A DNA stretch of 64,000 nt from Bacteroidales bacterium (GTDB lineage Bacteria; Bacteroidota; Bacteroidia; Bacteroidales; WCHB1-69): the NCBI GenBank assembly GCA_017527945.1, contig JAFXPL010000057.1, forward strand, positions 1 to 64,000. Reading direction: 5' to 3'. Below, piece by piece: positions 33,638 through 41,871 of this stretch (position 1 is the stretch's first letter; every line of letters begins with the position of its first letter). Made by a program: the position numbers and the translations under genes. The notes beneath the pieces were generated by a model. The model was not told the origin of the DNA. It ran no database searches and saw only the letters and a list, made by a program, of their open reading frames with translations.

Positions 33638-34333
33638 ATGAACCCGGGAAAGAACAGATGCGAGTACCTGAAGGCGGTGCGGCGTCGGATTGCCACGGAG
33701 AACGGCATCCCGTTGGAGCAGCACGAGTGCACCTTCAAGGGCGAGTGTTCTGGCACGTGCCCCTTCTGCGAGGCGGAGATGCGCTACCTCGAAAAGGAGC
33801 TCCGCCGGCGCAAGGCCCTCGGCAAGGCGGTGACCGTGGCCGGCATCGCGCTGTCGTCGGTGATGCTGTTCCCTGCCTGCGGACCGAAGAACACGCTCCA
33901 AGGCGAGCCCGAACTCCCGCCCGAGCCGGACACCACGCTGACTGTCGCCGACACGGTGCCGACAGACACGATAGCGGAGCTGGTCCCCCCGCCTCCGCCC
34001 TCGCCCAATTTCCCCGATGAAATAGTTTGCGGGGAGATAATCCTCTATAGCGATTTAGGGTTTCCGCCCGAGTACGGCACTCCGCAACAATGGTTCAATA
34101 ACCAGCTGCAGGATTCGGGTTTGCAGGCCAAAATCAAGGAATATGTCCACGATGCCGTTTCGTTGAAATACTCAACCGACGACAAGGGATTCGTGGAATC
34201 TGTGAGTGTTTACGGTTTGCCTACGGATTCCGTCGGCAAGGAAATCAAGGAGGAACTGAAAGCCATCCTGTTCAACATGCCCCAGTGGGACACCGCCAAA
34301 ACAGTATCGCCACTCCACCGATTCAAATTGTAA
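33638..34333 (+). CDS. Membrane-anchored protein with zinc-like N-terminal motif and TonB-like tail
   Basis: The ATG at 33638 (MNPGKNRCEYLKAVRRRI) gives 231 residues. The N-terminal ~60 residues contain CTFKGECSGTCPFCEAEM, a cysteine motif of a Bacteroidota family that typically precedes an anchor and TonB-like domain. A hydrophobic segment follows (AVTVAGIALSSVMLFPACG), with a lipobox-like end, then a Pro-rich linker (PPPPPSPNFP). The tail (VSVYGLPTDSVGKEIKEELK; ILFNMPQWDTAK) resembles TonB_C but is shortened. It may transduce energy or act as an envelope protein; this is weak inference. Confidence 0.6.
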   Translation: MNPGKNRCEYLKAVRRRIATENGIPLEQHECTFKGECSGTCPFCEAEMRYLEKELRRRKALGKAVTVAGIALSSVMLFPACGPKNTLQGEPELPPEPDTTLTVADTVPTDTIAELVPPPPPSPNFPDEIVCGEIILYSDLGFPPEYGTPQQWFNNQLQDSGLQAKIKEYVHDAVSLKYSTDDKGFVESVSVYGLPTDSVGKEIKEELKAILFNMPQWDTAKTVSPLHRFKL

Positions 34334-34354
34334 CCTTCAGATTCAGAATTATAA

Positions 34355-34392
34355 GTTGTCTTGGTTGTCGTCAATTGGAAGACGACGGGGAC
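34355..34392. repeat. Dispersed 38-nt repeat, copy 2
   Basis: This resembles 6296-6333. In this copy GTCGTC and GACGAC can pair across AATTGGAA, giving a small hairpin 21 bp after the 34333 stop. Confidence 0.6.
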
Positions 34393-34474
34393 AAAAATGC
34401 CCTGCTGGAACACGACCACAAAAGGAAAACAAATTCCGAAATCCAGAAGTTCGTTACAATTTCCGAAATTTTTG

Positions 34475-34482
34475 TATCTTTG
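34475..34482 (+). promoter_or_regulatory. -7 promoter element of the second HigBA operon
   Basis: TATCTTTG followed by CGGCC, 19 bp before the ATG at 34501. It rules out the longer frame that opens at 34285. Confidence 0.7.
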
Positions 34483-34500
34483 CGGCCTAAAACAACAGCG

Positions 34501-34797
34501 ATGAGAATAATATCTAAAAAGACACTCGTCAAGTACTATACAGCCCATCCGCAGTCGAAATTAATGCTCGAGGACTGGTATGAAAAAACTAAAAAAGCTG
34601 ACTGGAAAAACTTTGCAGACATTCGTGCAACGTTCAATGCTGTATCAAGCGTCGGAAACCAACGATATGTTTTCAACATAAAAGGGAATGACTATCGACT
34701 TGTGGTAATTATCAAATTCCATCCCAGTCACGTTCTGATCCGTTTTGTTGGAACTCATGCCGAATATGACAGAATCGCAAATATAACAAGTATATAG
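34501..34797 (+). CDS. higB: HigB-type toxin (mRNA interferase)
   Basis: The ATG at 34501 (MRIISKKTLVKYYTAHPQSK) gives 98 residues. The sequence LEDWYEKTKKADWKNFADIR, followed by NQRYVFNIKGNDYRLVVIIK, is typical of the HigB family of RelE-fold toxins, including the terminal HAEYDRI. It cleaves mRNA unless bound by HigA. The cognate antitoxin follows after two bases. The operon is AT-rich compared with the flippase downstream. It lies at the right edge of the accessory island. Confidence 0.86.
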   Translation: MRIISKKTLVKYYTAHPQSKLMLEDWYEKTKKADWKNFADIRATFNAVSSVGNQRYVFNIKGNDYRLVVIIKFHPSHVLIRFVGTHAEYDRIANITSI

Positions 34798-34799
34798 GT

Positions 34800-35165
34800 A
34801 TGGCACAAATAAAAAATGAAGCGGCATATAACGCAGCATTGAATAGAATTGAGGAACTGGAGGATTTGGTGGATGACAACACCCCAGAAACAGATCCGCT
34901 ATATCTTGAATTGGACATGCTCGTGGATATGGTAGAGGAATACGAGGACATCCACTACCCTATCGGCACCCCCTCCCTCATTGACACCATCCGGCTGCGC
35001 ATGTACGAGATGGGGCTCAACCAGCAGAAGGTGGCCGCCCTGCTCGGCATCAGTGCGCCCCGCATGAGCGAGATCATGAACGGCAAGACCGAACCCTCTC
35101 TCGCCCTCGCCCGCACCATGTGCCAAAAGCTCAACATCGAACCGGAAATCGCCCTCGGATTATAG
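34800..35165 (+). CDS. higA: HigA-type antitoxin (HTH, COG5499)
   Basis: 121 residues. An acidic N-terminal half (ALNRIEELEDLVDDNTPETD) is followed by an XRE helix-turn-helix (QQKVAALLGISAPRMSEIMN, then GKTEPSLALARTM). This is the usual antitoxin paired with HigB in Bacteroidota. It should neutralise the toxin and repress the operon through sites near the promoter. Codon use becomes more GC-rich toward the 3' end, where the sequence meets core chromosome. Confidence 0.86.
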   Translation: MAQIKNEAAYNAALNRIEELEDLVDDNTPETDPLYLELDMLVDMVEEYEDIHYPIGTPSLIDTIRLRMYEMGLNQQKVAALLGISAPRMSEIMNGKTEPSLALARTMCQKLNIEPEIALGL

Positions 35166-35179
35166 ACTTAAGACAACTT

Positions 35180-35214
35180 CTATAACCTATAACCTATAAC
35201 CATTAACCATTAAA
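35180..35214. repeat. Heptamer tandem array (CTATAAC/CATTAAC), 5 units
   Basis: Three CTATAAC units and two CATTAAm units in one 7-bp register run up to the flippase start codon, whose A is the last base of the array. Confidence 0.65.
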
Positions 35215-36704
35215 TGTCAAACAACGAAGTCAAGAAACTGGCCGGACAGACGGCCATATACGGCGGCACCACCGTGCTCAGCAGGCTGCTCAACTACCTG
35301 CTCGTGCCGCTCCACACCTACCTCTTCAGCAACGCCGCCGACTACGGCGTGGTGGGCGAGCTCTACGCCTGGACGAGCCTCTTCATCGTGATCCTCACCT
35401 ACGGCATGGAGACCGCCTTCTTCCGGTTCTCGCAGGACGAGGGCGTCAAGGACCGCGTCTATAGCACCGTGGTGGGGTCGCTGCTCGTCACCTCCACCCT
35501 CTTCATCGTGCTCTGCTCGGCCTTCGCGCAGCCCATCGCCGACTGGCTCCGCTACCCCGCCCACCCCGAGTACGTGCGCTGGTTCTCCGTCATCATCGGC
35601 GTGGATGCGCTCACCTCCATCTTCTTCGCCCACCTGCGCTTCCTCAACAAGGCCCTGCGCTTCGCGGCGGTGAAGCTCACCAACATCCTCGTCAACGTGC
35701 TCCTCAACCTCTTCTTCCTGCTGCTCTGCCCGTGGCTGCTCACCAAGAACCCCGACTCGGCCTTCGTCAACGCCATCTACAACCCGGAAATCGGGGTCGG
35801 CTACATCTTCATCGCCAACCTCGTGGCCAGCGTCGTCACCCTGCTGATGCTCTTCCCGGGCATCCTCAGGCAGAAGTTCGTCTTCGACTGGCAGCTCTGG
35901 AAGAAGATGTTCCGCTACGCCTTCCCGCTGCTGATCTTCGGCTTGGCCGGCATCGTCAACGAGACCATGGACCGCGTGCTCATCAAACGGCTGTCGCTCG
36001 CCACCGAGCCGCAAGCCTCCGTGGGCATCTACAGCGCCTGCTACAAGATTTCCATCCTGATGACCATCGTCATCCAGGCCTTCAAATACGCCGCCGAGCC
36101 CTTCTTCTTCCGCAAGGCCAAAGACAAGGACGCCAAAGAGACCTACGCGGAGGTGATGACCCTCTTCGTGCTGGTCTGCTCCGTCATCTTCACCGGCATC
36201 ATGCTCTATATGGACATCGTGCAGTATTTCGTGGGCGAGACCTACCGCGTGGGCCTGCCCATCGTGCCCATCCTGCTGATGGCCAACCTCTTCCTCGGCA
36301 TCTTCTACAACCTGTCCATCTGGTACAAGCTCACCGGACAGACCAAGTTCGGAGCCTACATCGCCATTTTCGGCGCCGTCATCACATTGGTCCTCAACTG
36401 GTTGCTGATTCCGCGTTTCGACTACATGGGCGCGGCCTGGACCACCTTCGCCTGCTACCTCTCCATGATGGTGGTCTCCTACCTTCTCGGGCAGAAGTAC
36501 TACCATGTGGATTACGACCTCAAGCGCATCCTCTTCTACCTGCTCTTCGCCGTGGCGGTCTATGGGCTGAGCGTCGGCGTCAACCGTTGGCTCGGCATCG
36601 AAAGCGTGGGTGCCCGCCTGGCGGTCAACACGGTGATTTTGGTCGGGTATTTGGGCGTTTTGGCGTGGATGAACCGGGAAGAGATCAGGAAATTCAGAAT
36701 GTAA
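35214..36704 (+). CDS. Polysaccharide flippase (MOP superfamily, Wzx-like)
   Basis: 496 residues with about 14 hydrophobic segments and the N-terminal QTAIYGGTTVLSRLLNYLLV signature of the oligosaccharide flippase family. Conserved features include FRFSQDEG, the FGLAGIVNETMDRVLI middle segment and the C-terminal polysaccharide-synthesis region. It moves lipid-linked sugar units across the inner membrane for LPS O-antigen, capsule or teichoic-like polymers. No glycosyltransferase genes are adjacent, so its pathway is unclear. GC-rich codon use shows return to core chromosome. An array of heptamers reaches its start codon. Confidence 0.87.
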   Translation: MSNNEVKKLAGQTAIYGGTTVLSRLLNYLLVPLHTYLFSNAADYGVVGELYAWTSLFIVILTYGMETAFFRFSQDEGVKDRVYSTVVGSLLVTSTLFIVLCSAFAQPIADWLRYPAHPEYVRWFSVIIGVDALTSIFFAHLRFLNKALRFAAVKLTNILVNVLLNLFFLLLCPWLLTKNPDSAFVNAIYNPEIGVGYIFIANLVASVVTLLMLFPGILRQKFVFDWQLWKKMFRYAFPLLIFGLAGIVNETMDRVLIKRLSLATEPQASVGIYSACYKISILMTIVIQAFKYAAEPFFFRKAKDKDAKETYAEVMTLFVLVCSVIFTGIMLYMDIVQYFVGETYRVGLPIVPILLMANLFLGIFYNLSIWYKLTGQTKFGAYIAIFGAVITLVLNWLLIPRFDYMGAAWTTFACYLSMMVVSYLLGQKYYHVDYDLKRILFYLLFAVAVYGLSVGVNRWLGIESVGARLAVNTVILVGYLGVLAWMNREEIRKFRM

Positions 36705-36813
36705 AATGATGAATATGTAACTATGAAGAGCCCCAATCCGAAAAACAGAACTGCGAAAGTGCTATCGTTTGTCTCTGCCTCTTTGTGGGCGGTTTTTATC
36801 TTGTCGGGCGAAC

Positions 36814-36841
36814 AAAAAACGGGACCCCAAATGGGATCCCG
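36814..36841 (-). terminator. Intrinsic terminator of the lolD-DUF4293 transcript
   Basis: A 10-bp stem with one mismatch (36820-36829 with 36832-36841) is followed on the minus strand by six T residues. It lies 29 bp after the DUF4293 stop. Confidence 0.7.
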
Positions 36842-36869
36842 TCTTCCTTAGGCTGAATCGGTCTTCCGT

Positions 36870-37358
36870 CTATCGCAGACGGTCGGCGGAGCGCACCAGC
36901 TCCTCATCCTTCTTGATGAAACGGTTCGCCAAGAACAGGCACACCGCCTCCACCACAATCATGATGATCAAAGGCACCATGTTGAAAGTGAACGTGTAAC
37001 CCTCGGTCTTCCCGTTGAAGAACTTCTTGAACACGATGTCGGGGCACACCCACAGCATCAGCATCAGCGTGATGAGAAAGACAATCATCGTTAGCGAGAC
37101 GAGCTGCATCTGCTTCACACGGTTCTTGTACATGAAGATGGAAATTCCAGCCAAGCCGGCAGTGAGGAAAAGGCAGAAAGCGACATAATAGAGCCGCAGA
37201 ACGGAATTCGCGCCATCCGGCACCATCTCCTTCAGGGAAATAGAGTTATAGACATAACGGGCCAGATCCGTGTCAACATAACCCAACGGAATGAAAATCA
37301 AAACGATGGGAATGATGACGGCAATCAGCAAGAAAATGGATTGTACTCTTTGAATCAT
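36870..37358 (-). CDS. DUF4293 family membrane protein
   Basis: 162 residues with four hydrophobic helices (SIFLLIAVIIPIVLIFIPLG; AFCLFLTAGLAGISIFMY; LVSLTMIVFLITLMLMLWV; MVPLIIMIVVEAVCLFLA) and the characteristic N-terminus MIQRVQSIFLL. This is the full-length DUF4293 protein of Bacteroidota. Its function is unknown. It follows the lipoprotein gene by 12 bp and ends before an intrinsic terminator, so it closes the operon that begins upstream with lolD or the etf genes. Confidence 0.85.
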   Translation of the reverse strand: MIQRVQSIFLLIAVIIPIVLIFIPLGYVDTDLARYVYNSISLKEMVPDGANSVLRLYYVAFCLFLTAGLAGISIFMYKNRVKQMQLVSLTMIVFLITLMLMLWVCPDIVFKKFFNGKTEGYTFTFNMVPLIIMIVVEAVCLFLANRFIKKDEELVRSADRLR

Positions 37359-37370
37359 AGTGTTAAAGTT

Positions 37371-37970
37371 TTACTGAAATGTTTTATTTAAGGTTATGGC
37401 GGGCAATTTATTCCCCTTGCCAGAGCCATTGGCGGCATTGATGTACGGCGTGAATTTCACCTTCACGTTCGATTCGGTGCCGTTGCCGTAGTCCATCAGA
37501 TTGCGGGCCAAATTGACGACATTCTTCGCGTCGCCGTTCTTGAAGATGTTGTAAAGGTCCATGCTCAACGGAACACGCACCAGCGTGGTCGCCTGCGGGT
37601 TGATGAGCGTCGTCTGGCTGGAGTTGCTGCCCGTGGCAATGGAGGATCCCTCCAAGAAGAGCTCGTAGTCGTAGGCACAGAGCTTCGCAGGGTTGGCCGT
37701 CTCATTCTTGGCATTCACATTGACGTTGCAGCCGACCTTGAAATCCTTGTTCTTGATGGCCTGCACCGCCTTCTGCAAATCCGACCACTGCAAGTCACTG
37801 ACATTCTTGATGTTGCTCAGGTTTATCCCTGCCCAGGTGATGTCACTGATATTCGCCAAACTGAACTTGCAGTTGATCAGATTGATCAGCTGCGCCAGTC
37901 CGCACCCGCCCGCGAAGAGAAGCGTGGCGGAGATGAGGACGATGGTTAGGGTTTTCTTTAGTATCTTCAT
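37371..37970 (-). CDS. Lipoprotein, LEA14-like
   Basis: The start is ATG 37970 (MKILKKTLTIVLISATLL), which places a clear lipobox FAGGC at residues 19-23, so Cys23 should be lipidated. The mature part (CAYDYELFLEGSSIATGSN; TLVRVPLSMDLYNIF) resembles LEA14/WHy beta-sandwich proteins. A frame opening at 38096 would put extra residues before the signal and is rejected. It is 12 bp before DUF4293 and 129 bp after the lolD stop. The role is unknown; outer-membrane or periplasmic location is expected. Confidence 0.75.
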   Translation of the reverse strand: MKILKKTLTIVLISATLLFAGGCGLAQLINLINCKFSLANISDITWAGINLSNIKNVSDLQWSDLQKAVQAIKNKDFKVGCNVNVNAKNETANPAKLCAYDYELFLEGSSIATGSNSSQTTLINPQATTLVRVPLSMDLYNIFKNGDAKNVVNLARNLMDYGNGTESNVKVKFTPYINAANGSGKGNKLPAITLNKTFQ

Positions 37971-38099
37971 ATTCTTTGGTTTATTGTCCCAGTGGGCTTG
38001 GATTATGTCCCAAAGGGTATGGATTATGTTCCCGGGCTTGCTGCGCTCACCCTGGGTTGAAACGCGTCGGGCATGCAGACCTCCTGGAATATTCATGCA

Positions 38100-38753
38100 T
38101 TAGGAAATCACACAACCGTCTTGCAGCACGATCTTGCGGTCTGACAGCTGCGCCAGCTCCTCGTTGTGCGTGACGATGATAAAGGTCTGCTTGAAAGTGT
38201 CGCGGAGGACGAAGAAAAGGTCGTGGAGCTTGCGGGCGTTCTCGGTGTCGAGATTGCCGGAGGGCTCGTCGGCGAGGATGAGTTCCGGATTGTTCATGAG
38301 GGCCCGGGCCACGGAGACGCGCTGCTGCTCCCCACCGGACAATTGGGCGGGCTTATGCCCTACTCTTTCGCCAAGTTTCAGGAAATCAAGCAGTTCGTTT
38401 GCTCTTCCGAAAGCCTCCTTCCGGTTCTTCCCTGCAATGAGCGCGGGCATCGCCACGTTCTCCAACGCAGTGAATTCGGGCAAAAGATGGTGGAACTGAT
38501 AGACAAAGCCGATGTGCCGGTTGCGAAATTCCGCCAACTTGTCGTCATTCAGCTGACTCAGGTTCACGCCGTCGATGACCACCTCGCCCCTGTCGGGCCG
38601 GTCCAACGTGCCGACAATGTGCAACAGCGTTGATTTCCCAGCCCCGGACGGGCCTACGATCGTCACCACTTTGCTGCGCTCAATCGTCAGCGAAACCTTT
38701 TTCAGGACCTGAAGACTGCCGTAGGATTTCTCGATTTCTTTGACCTCGATCAT
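38100..38753 (-). CDS. lolD: ABC transporter ATP-binding protein LolD
   Basis: 217 residues from ATG 38753 ([18 protein letters not shown]). All ABC motifs are intact: Walker [13 protein letters not shown]-loop [11 protein letters not shown], signature [15 protein letters not shown], Walker [14 protein letters not shown] and the switch His in VTHNEEL. The [14 protein letters not shown] segment is typical of LolD, the ATPase that drives release of outer-membrane lipoproteins. The membrane partners LolC/E are not in the window. The gene lies after etfA with a perfect palindrome between them. Confidence 0.88.
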   Translation of the reverse strand: MIEVKEIEKSYGSLQVLKKVSLTIERSKVVTIVGPSGAGKSTLLHIVGTLDRPDRGEVVIDGVNLSQLNDDKLAEFRNRHIGFVYQFHHLLPEFTALENVAMPALIAGKNRKEAFGRANELLDFLKLGERVGHKPAQLSGGEQQRVSVARALMNNPELILADEPSGNLDTENARKLHDLFFVLRDTFKQTFIIVTHNEELAQLSDRKIVLQDGCVIS

Positions 38754-38775
38754 TAATCTAATCGCATCTACACAA

Positions 38776-38807
38776 TTGTAGAGACGCAAAATTTTGCGTC
38801 TCTACAA
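38776..38807. repeat. Perfect 32-bp palindrome between etfA and lolD
   Basis: The two 16-bp arms (TTGTAGAGACGCAAAA and its complement) join without spacer. The type GTAGAGACGC...GCGTCTCTAC is a known dispersed repeat in Bacteroidota and cyanobacteria. It may act as a hairpin in the mRNA or mark a miniature element. Confidence 0.75.
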
Positions 38808-38824
38808 CGGGGGATTTATCGTGA

Positions 38825-39835
38825 TTATTTCTTCTCGATTTCAGATGCCAGACGAGAGGTCAACAGCGGCACGATTTTGTTCAGGTCGCCCACGATGCCA
38901 AGGTCGGAAACCGAAAAGATGGGGGCGAACTTGTCCTTGTTGACGGCAATGATGAAGTCGGACTCCTCCATGCCGGCCAGATGCTGGATGGCACCGGAGA
39001 TACCGAGGGCGAAATAGAGGTCGGGGCGCACAGTCTTGCCGGTTTGTCCCACCTGACGATCATGATCGACGATGCCGGCATCCACCATGGCACGGGAGGA
39101 GGAGACCTCCGCGTTCGGGAACACGTCGGCGAGGGCCTGCAGCTTCTCGAAGCCTTCTTTGCAACCGACACCGCGGCCGCCGGAAACCAGCACCTTCGCG
39201 TCAGTGATATCGACTTTGCCCTTGTCAACCTTCACGTTCTCGACCAGACGGACGAGGAACTTGCTCTTGTCGAACTCCGGCTTGAAGGTGATGACGTTGC
39301 CCTTGCGGTTAGCGTCGCGCTCCATTTTCTGCATCACGCCGGGACGCACGGTGGACATCTGCGGGCGGTGCTCCGTGCACATAATCGTGGCCATCAGGTT
39401 GCCGCCGAAAGCGGGACGGGTCATCATCAGCTCACCCTCCTCGGAAATCTCCAAACGGGTGCAGTCGGCGGTGAGGCCTGTGGTAAGACGGGCGGCCAGG
39501 CGCGGACCGAGGTCACGGCCGATGGTCGTGGCACCGATCATCAGGATGCTCGGTTTGAACTTGTTCACCACTTGGCAGATAGTCTGGGCGTATTGTTCTG
39601 TCAGATAATCTTTTAACTCGGGTTCGTCAATGCAGATGACTTCGTCTGCACCATGCTCGATGAGCATCTGGGCGTGTTTGGTGATGTTGTGTCCGGGAAG
39701 GACGGCCACCACCTTTTCTTTCAGCACACCGGCCAGCTCGTGAGCCTTGCCGAGCAACTCCAATGCAACAGATTGGATGACACCATCGCGTTGTTCTGCG
39801 AATACAAATACGTTTTTATAATCGGTTTTTTCCAT
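38825..39835 (-). CDS. etfA: Electron transfer flavoprotein alpha subunit
   Basis: 336 residues. The N-terminal half has the ETF fold (VVAVLPGHNITKHAQMLIEH). The C-terminal FAD domain is intact: VSGGRGVGCKEGFEKLQALA, AEVSSSRAMVDAGIV, GQTGKTVRPDLYFALGISGA and IIAVNKDKFAPIF. It pairs with EtfB, starting 18 bp after the etfB stop. The pair accepts electrons from the adjacent acyl-CoA dehydrogenase and hands them to the membrane or, in bifurcating types, to ferredoxin. Confidence 0.92.
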   Translation of the reverse strand: MEKTDYKNVFVFAEQRDGVIQSVALELLGKAHELAGVLKEKVVAVLPGHNITKHAQMLIEHGADEVICIDEPELKDYLTEQYAQTICQVVNKFKPSILMIGATTIGRDLGPRLAARLTTGLTADCTRLEISEEGELMMTRPAFGGNLMATIMCTEHRPQMSTVRPGVMQKMERDANRKGNVITFKPEFDKSKFLVRLVENVKVDKGKVDITDAKVLVSGGRGVGCKEGFEKLQALADVFPNAEVSSSRAMVDAGIVDHDRQVGQTGKTVRPDLYFALGISGAIQHLAGMEESDFIIAVNKDKFAPIFSVSDLGIVGDLNKIVPLLTSRLASEIEKK

Positions 39836-39853
39836 TTTTCTGTTGATTTTGGG

Positions 39854-40633
39854 TTAGATAATGAATTTTTCTTTCAGTTTGCTGATGATGATGCCGACGG
39901 CCTCTTCCGCATCCACCTCATACACCTGGCCGGGAGATTTCTGCGGCTTGGTGAAGGACTTCTTCACGCGCGTGGGCGAGCCTTTCAGGCCGAGACGAGC
40001 GGGATCGACGTCGATTTGGTCGGCGGTCCAGATCTCCACCTCGTGGTCGAACGCCTCCATGATGCCTTTCACGCGCATGTAGCGCGGCTTGTTGGCGGTG
40101 GCCAGAACGGTGAGCACGCAAGGCATGGGCACTTCGAGGATCTGGTAGCCCTCTTCGGTCTCTTTCTTGACACGGCAGAGCTTGTTGTCGATCTTGAGGT
40201 CAGTGACGTAGGAGACCTGCGGCAGACCGAGGTGCTCGGCCATTTCGGGAGCCACCTGCGCGGTGTCGCCGTCAATAGCCTGACGACCGGCGATGATCAG
40301 GTCATAGTCGAGGGTCTTGAGCGCACCGGCGAGCGCGTAGGAGGTGGCCAGCGTGTCGGCACCCGCGAACTTGCGGTCGGTGAGCAGGATGGCACGGTCG
40401 GCGCCCATGGCGATGGCCTCGCGGAGCATGATGTCGGCTTGAGGCGGACCCATGGTGATGACCGTGACGTTCGCACCGTACTGGTCTTTCAGGCGCAGGG
40501 CCATTTCGAGGCCGCCCTTGTCATCGGGGTTCATGATGCTGGGCACGCCGTCGCGGATCAACGTCCCGGTCTCGGGGTTGATCTTGATCTCGTTCGTGTT
40601 CGGAACTTGTTTGATACAAACTACAATATTCAT
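39854..40633 (-). CDS. etfB: Electron transfer flavoprotein beta subunit
   Basis: 259 residues beginning MNIVVCIKQVPNTNEIKINP. Family motifs include the AMP/flavin loop DGDTAQVAPEMAEHLGLPQV. GGLEMALRLKD and the loop near LRVKGIMEAFDHEVEIWTAD-like segments also fit EtfB. It starts 21 bp after the acyl-CoA dehydrogenase stop and precedes etfA. Whether the complex bifurcates electrons cannot be decided from sequence alone here. Confidence 0.92.
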   Translation of the reverse strand: MNIVVCIKQVPNTNEIKINPETGTLIRDGVPSIMNPDDKGGLEMALRLKDQYGANVTVITMGPPQADIMLREAIAMGADRAILLTDRKFAGADTLATSYALAGALKTLDYDLIIAGRQAIDGDTAQVAPEMAEHLGLPQVSYVTDLKIDNKLCRVKKETEEGYQILEVPMPCVLTVLATANKPRYMRVKGIMEAFDHEVEIWTADQIDVDPARLGLKGSPTRVKKSFTKPQKSPGQVYEVDAEEAVGIIISKLKEKFII

Positions 40634-40654
40634 AATGTTCTTTAATATTCTTGG

Positions 40655-41794
40655 TTATTTAAATAAGTTACCGGCAATGACCATTCTCTGGACTTCGGAC
40701 GTGCCCTCGTAGATCTCAGTGATCTTGGCGTCGCGCATCATGCGCTCCACCGGGTATTCGCGGGTGTAGCCGTATCCACCGTGGAACTGCACGGCCTTGG
40801 TCGTGACCTCCATCGCGGTCTCGGCGGCGAAGAGCTTGCAGCGTGCGGCCTCGACGGCGTAAGGTTTGTGCATATCCTTATTATAAGAGGCTTCGCGCAC
40901 GAGCAGGCGGGCGGCCTGGATCTTGGCGTCGAGGTTGGCCAACTGGAACTGCGTGTTCTGGAAAGCGCTGAGGGGACGGCCGAACTGCTTGCGCTCCTTG
41001 ACATACTTAACCGTCTCATCCAAAGCACCTTGCGCGATGCCGAGTGCCTGCGCGGCGATGCCGATACGGCCGCCGTTCAGCGTGTTCATGGCAATCTTGA
41101 AGCCCTTGCCCTGTTCGCCAAGGAGATTCTCCTTCGGGATGCGGCAGTTTTCAAAAATCAGCTCGCAGGTGGCAGAACCGCGGATACCCATCTTCTTCTC
41201 CTTCTTGCCGATGGAGAAGCCGGGGGTGCCCTTCTCCACAATGAAGGCGGAGATGCCCTTAGTGCCCAGCTCCTTGTTGGTCATGGCCATCACCACGTAC
41301 ACGTGCGCGTAGCCAGCGTTGGTGATGAAGATCTTCGTGCCGTTGAGCACCCATTCGTCACCGTCCAACACGGCGGTCGTCTGCTGCATGGCGGCATCGG
41401 TGCCGGCGTTGGGCTCGGTGAGGCCGAAAGCCCCGATCCATTTGCCGGAAGCCAGGTTCGGCACATATTTCTGTTTCTGCTCTTCCGTCCCGTATTCGAG
41501 TATCGGATTGATACACAGCGAAGTGTGGGCCGACACGATGACCCCCGTGGTGGCGCACACGCGGGAGAGTTCCTCCACGGCCATCGAGTACATCTGGTTG
41601 GTGCCGCCCTGGCCGCCGTATTCCACCGGCACGGGGATGCCCATGATGCCTATCTCGGCCATCTTCTCGACCGTCTCCATCGGGAAACGCTCCTGCTCAT
41701 CCACCTCCGCGGCGAGCGGTTTCACTTCGTTCTCCGCGAACTCGCGAATCATCTGCAAGAAGAGTTCTTCTTTCTTTGATATTCCAAAATCCAT
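40655..41794 (-). CDS. bcd: Acyl-CoA dehydrogenase (butyryl-CoA dehydrogenase type)
   Basis: 379 residues, full length. Conserved features are FGLTEPNAGTDAAMQQTTAV, YVVMAMTNKELGTKGISAF, QFHGGYGYTREYPVERMMRD and the catalytic-Glu segment EIYEGTSEVQRMVIAGNLF. The strong similarity of motif layout to short-chain enzymes and the etfBA genes directly downstream point to butyryl-CoA dehydrogenase, which reduces crotonyl-CoA or oxidises short acyl-CoAs. The chain-length preference is inference. The CoA-transferase subunit B gene lies 77 bp upstream. Confidence 0.88.
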   Translation of the reverse strand: MDFGISKKEELFLQMIREFAENEVKPLAAEVDEQERFPMETVEKMAEIGIMGIPVPVEYGGQGGTNQMYSMAVEELSRVCATTGVIVSAHTSLCINPILEYGTEEQKQKYVPNLASGKWIGAFGLTEPNAGTDAAMQQTTAVLDGDEWVLNGTKIFITNAGYAHVYVVMAMTNKELGTKGISAFIVEKGTPGFSIGKKEKKMGIRGSATCELIFENCRIPKENLLGEQGKGFKIAMNTLNGGRIGIAAQALGIAQGALDETVKYVKERKQFGRPLSAFQNTQFQLANLDAKIQAARLLVREASYNKDMHKPYAVEAARCKLFAAETAMEVTTKAVQFHGGYGYTREYPVERMMRDAKITEIYEGTSEVQRMVIAGNLFK

Positions 41795-41837
41795 TGTTTC
41801 GTATTCTTGTTTGTTTGTTGTTTTGTTTGCTTAGATT

Positions 41838-41858
41838 GTGACTTGTGAGTTATGACTT
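41838..41858. repeat. Short heptamer tandem array (GTGACTT/GTGAGTT/ATGACTT)
   Basis: Three 7-bp units fill part of the gap between the CoA-transferase and acyl-CoA dehydrogenase genes. Unit length and junction position match the other arrays in the window. Confidence 0.5.
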
Positions 41859-41871
41859 ATGCCACTGCCCA

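Noticed and set aside
35217..36506. 429-residue antisense frame under the flippase
   Set aside because: Composition is Glu/Gly/Val/His-rich without motifs, while the sense strand encodes a clear 14-helix flippase.
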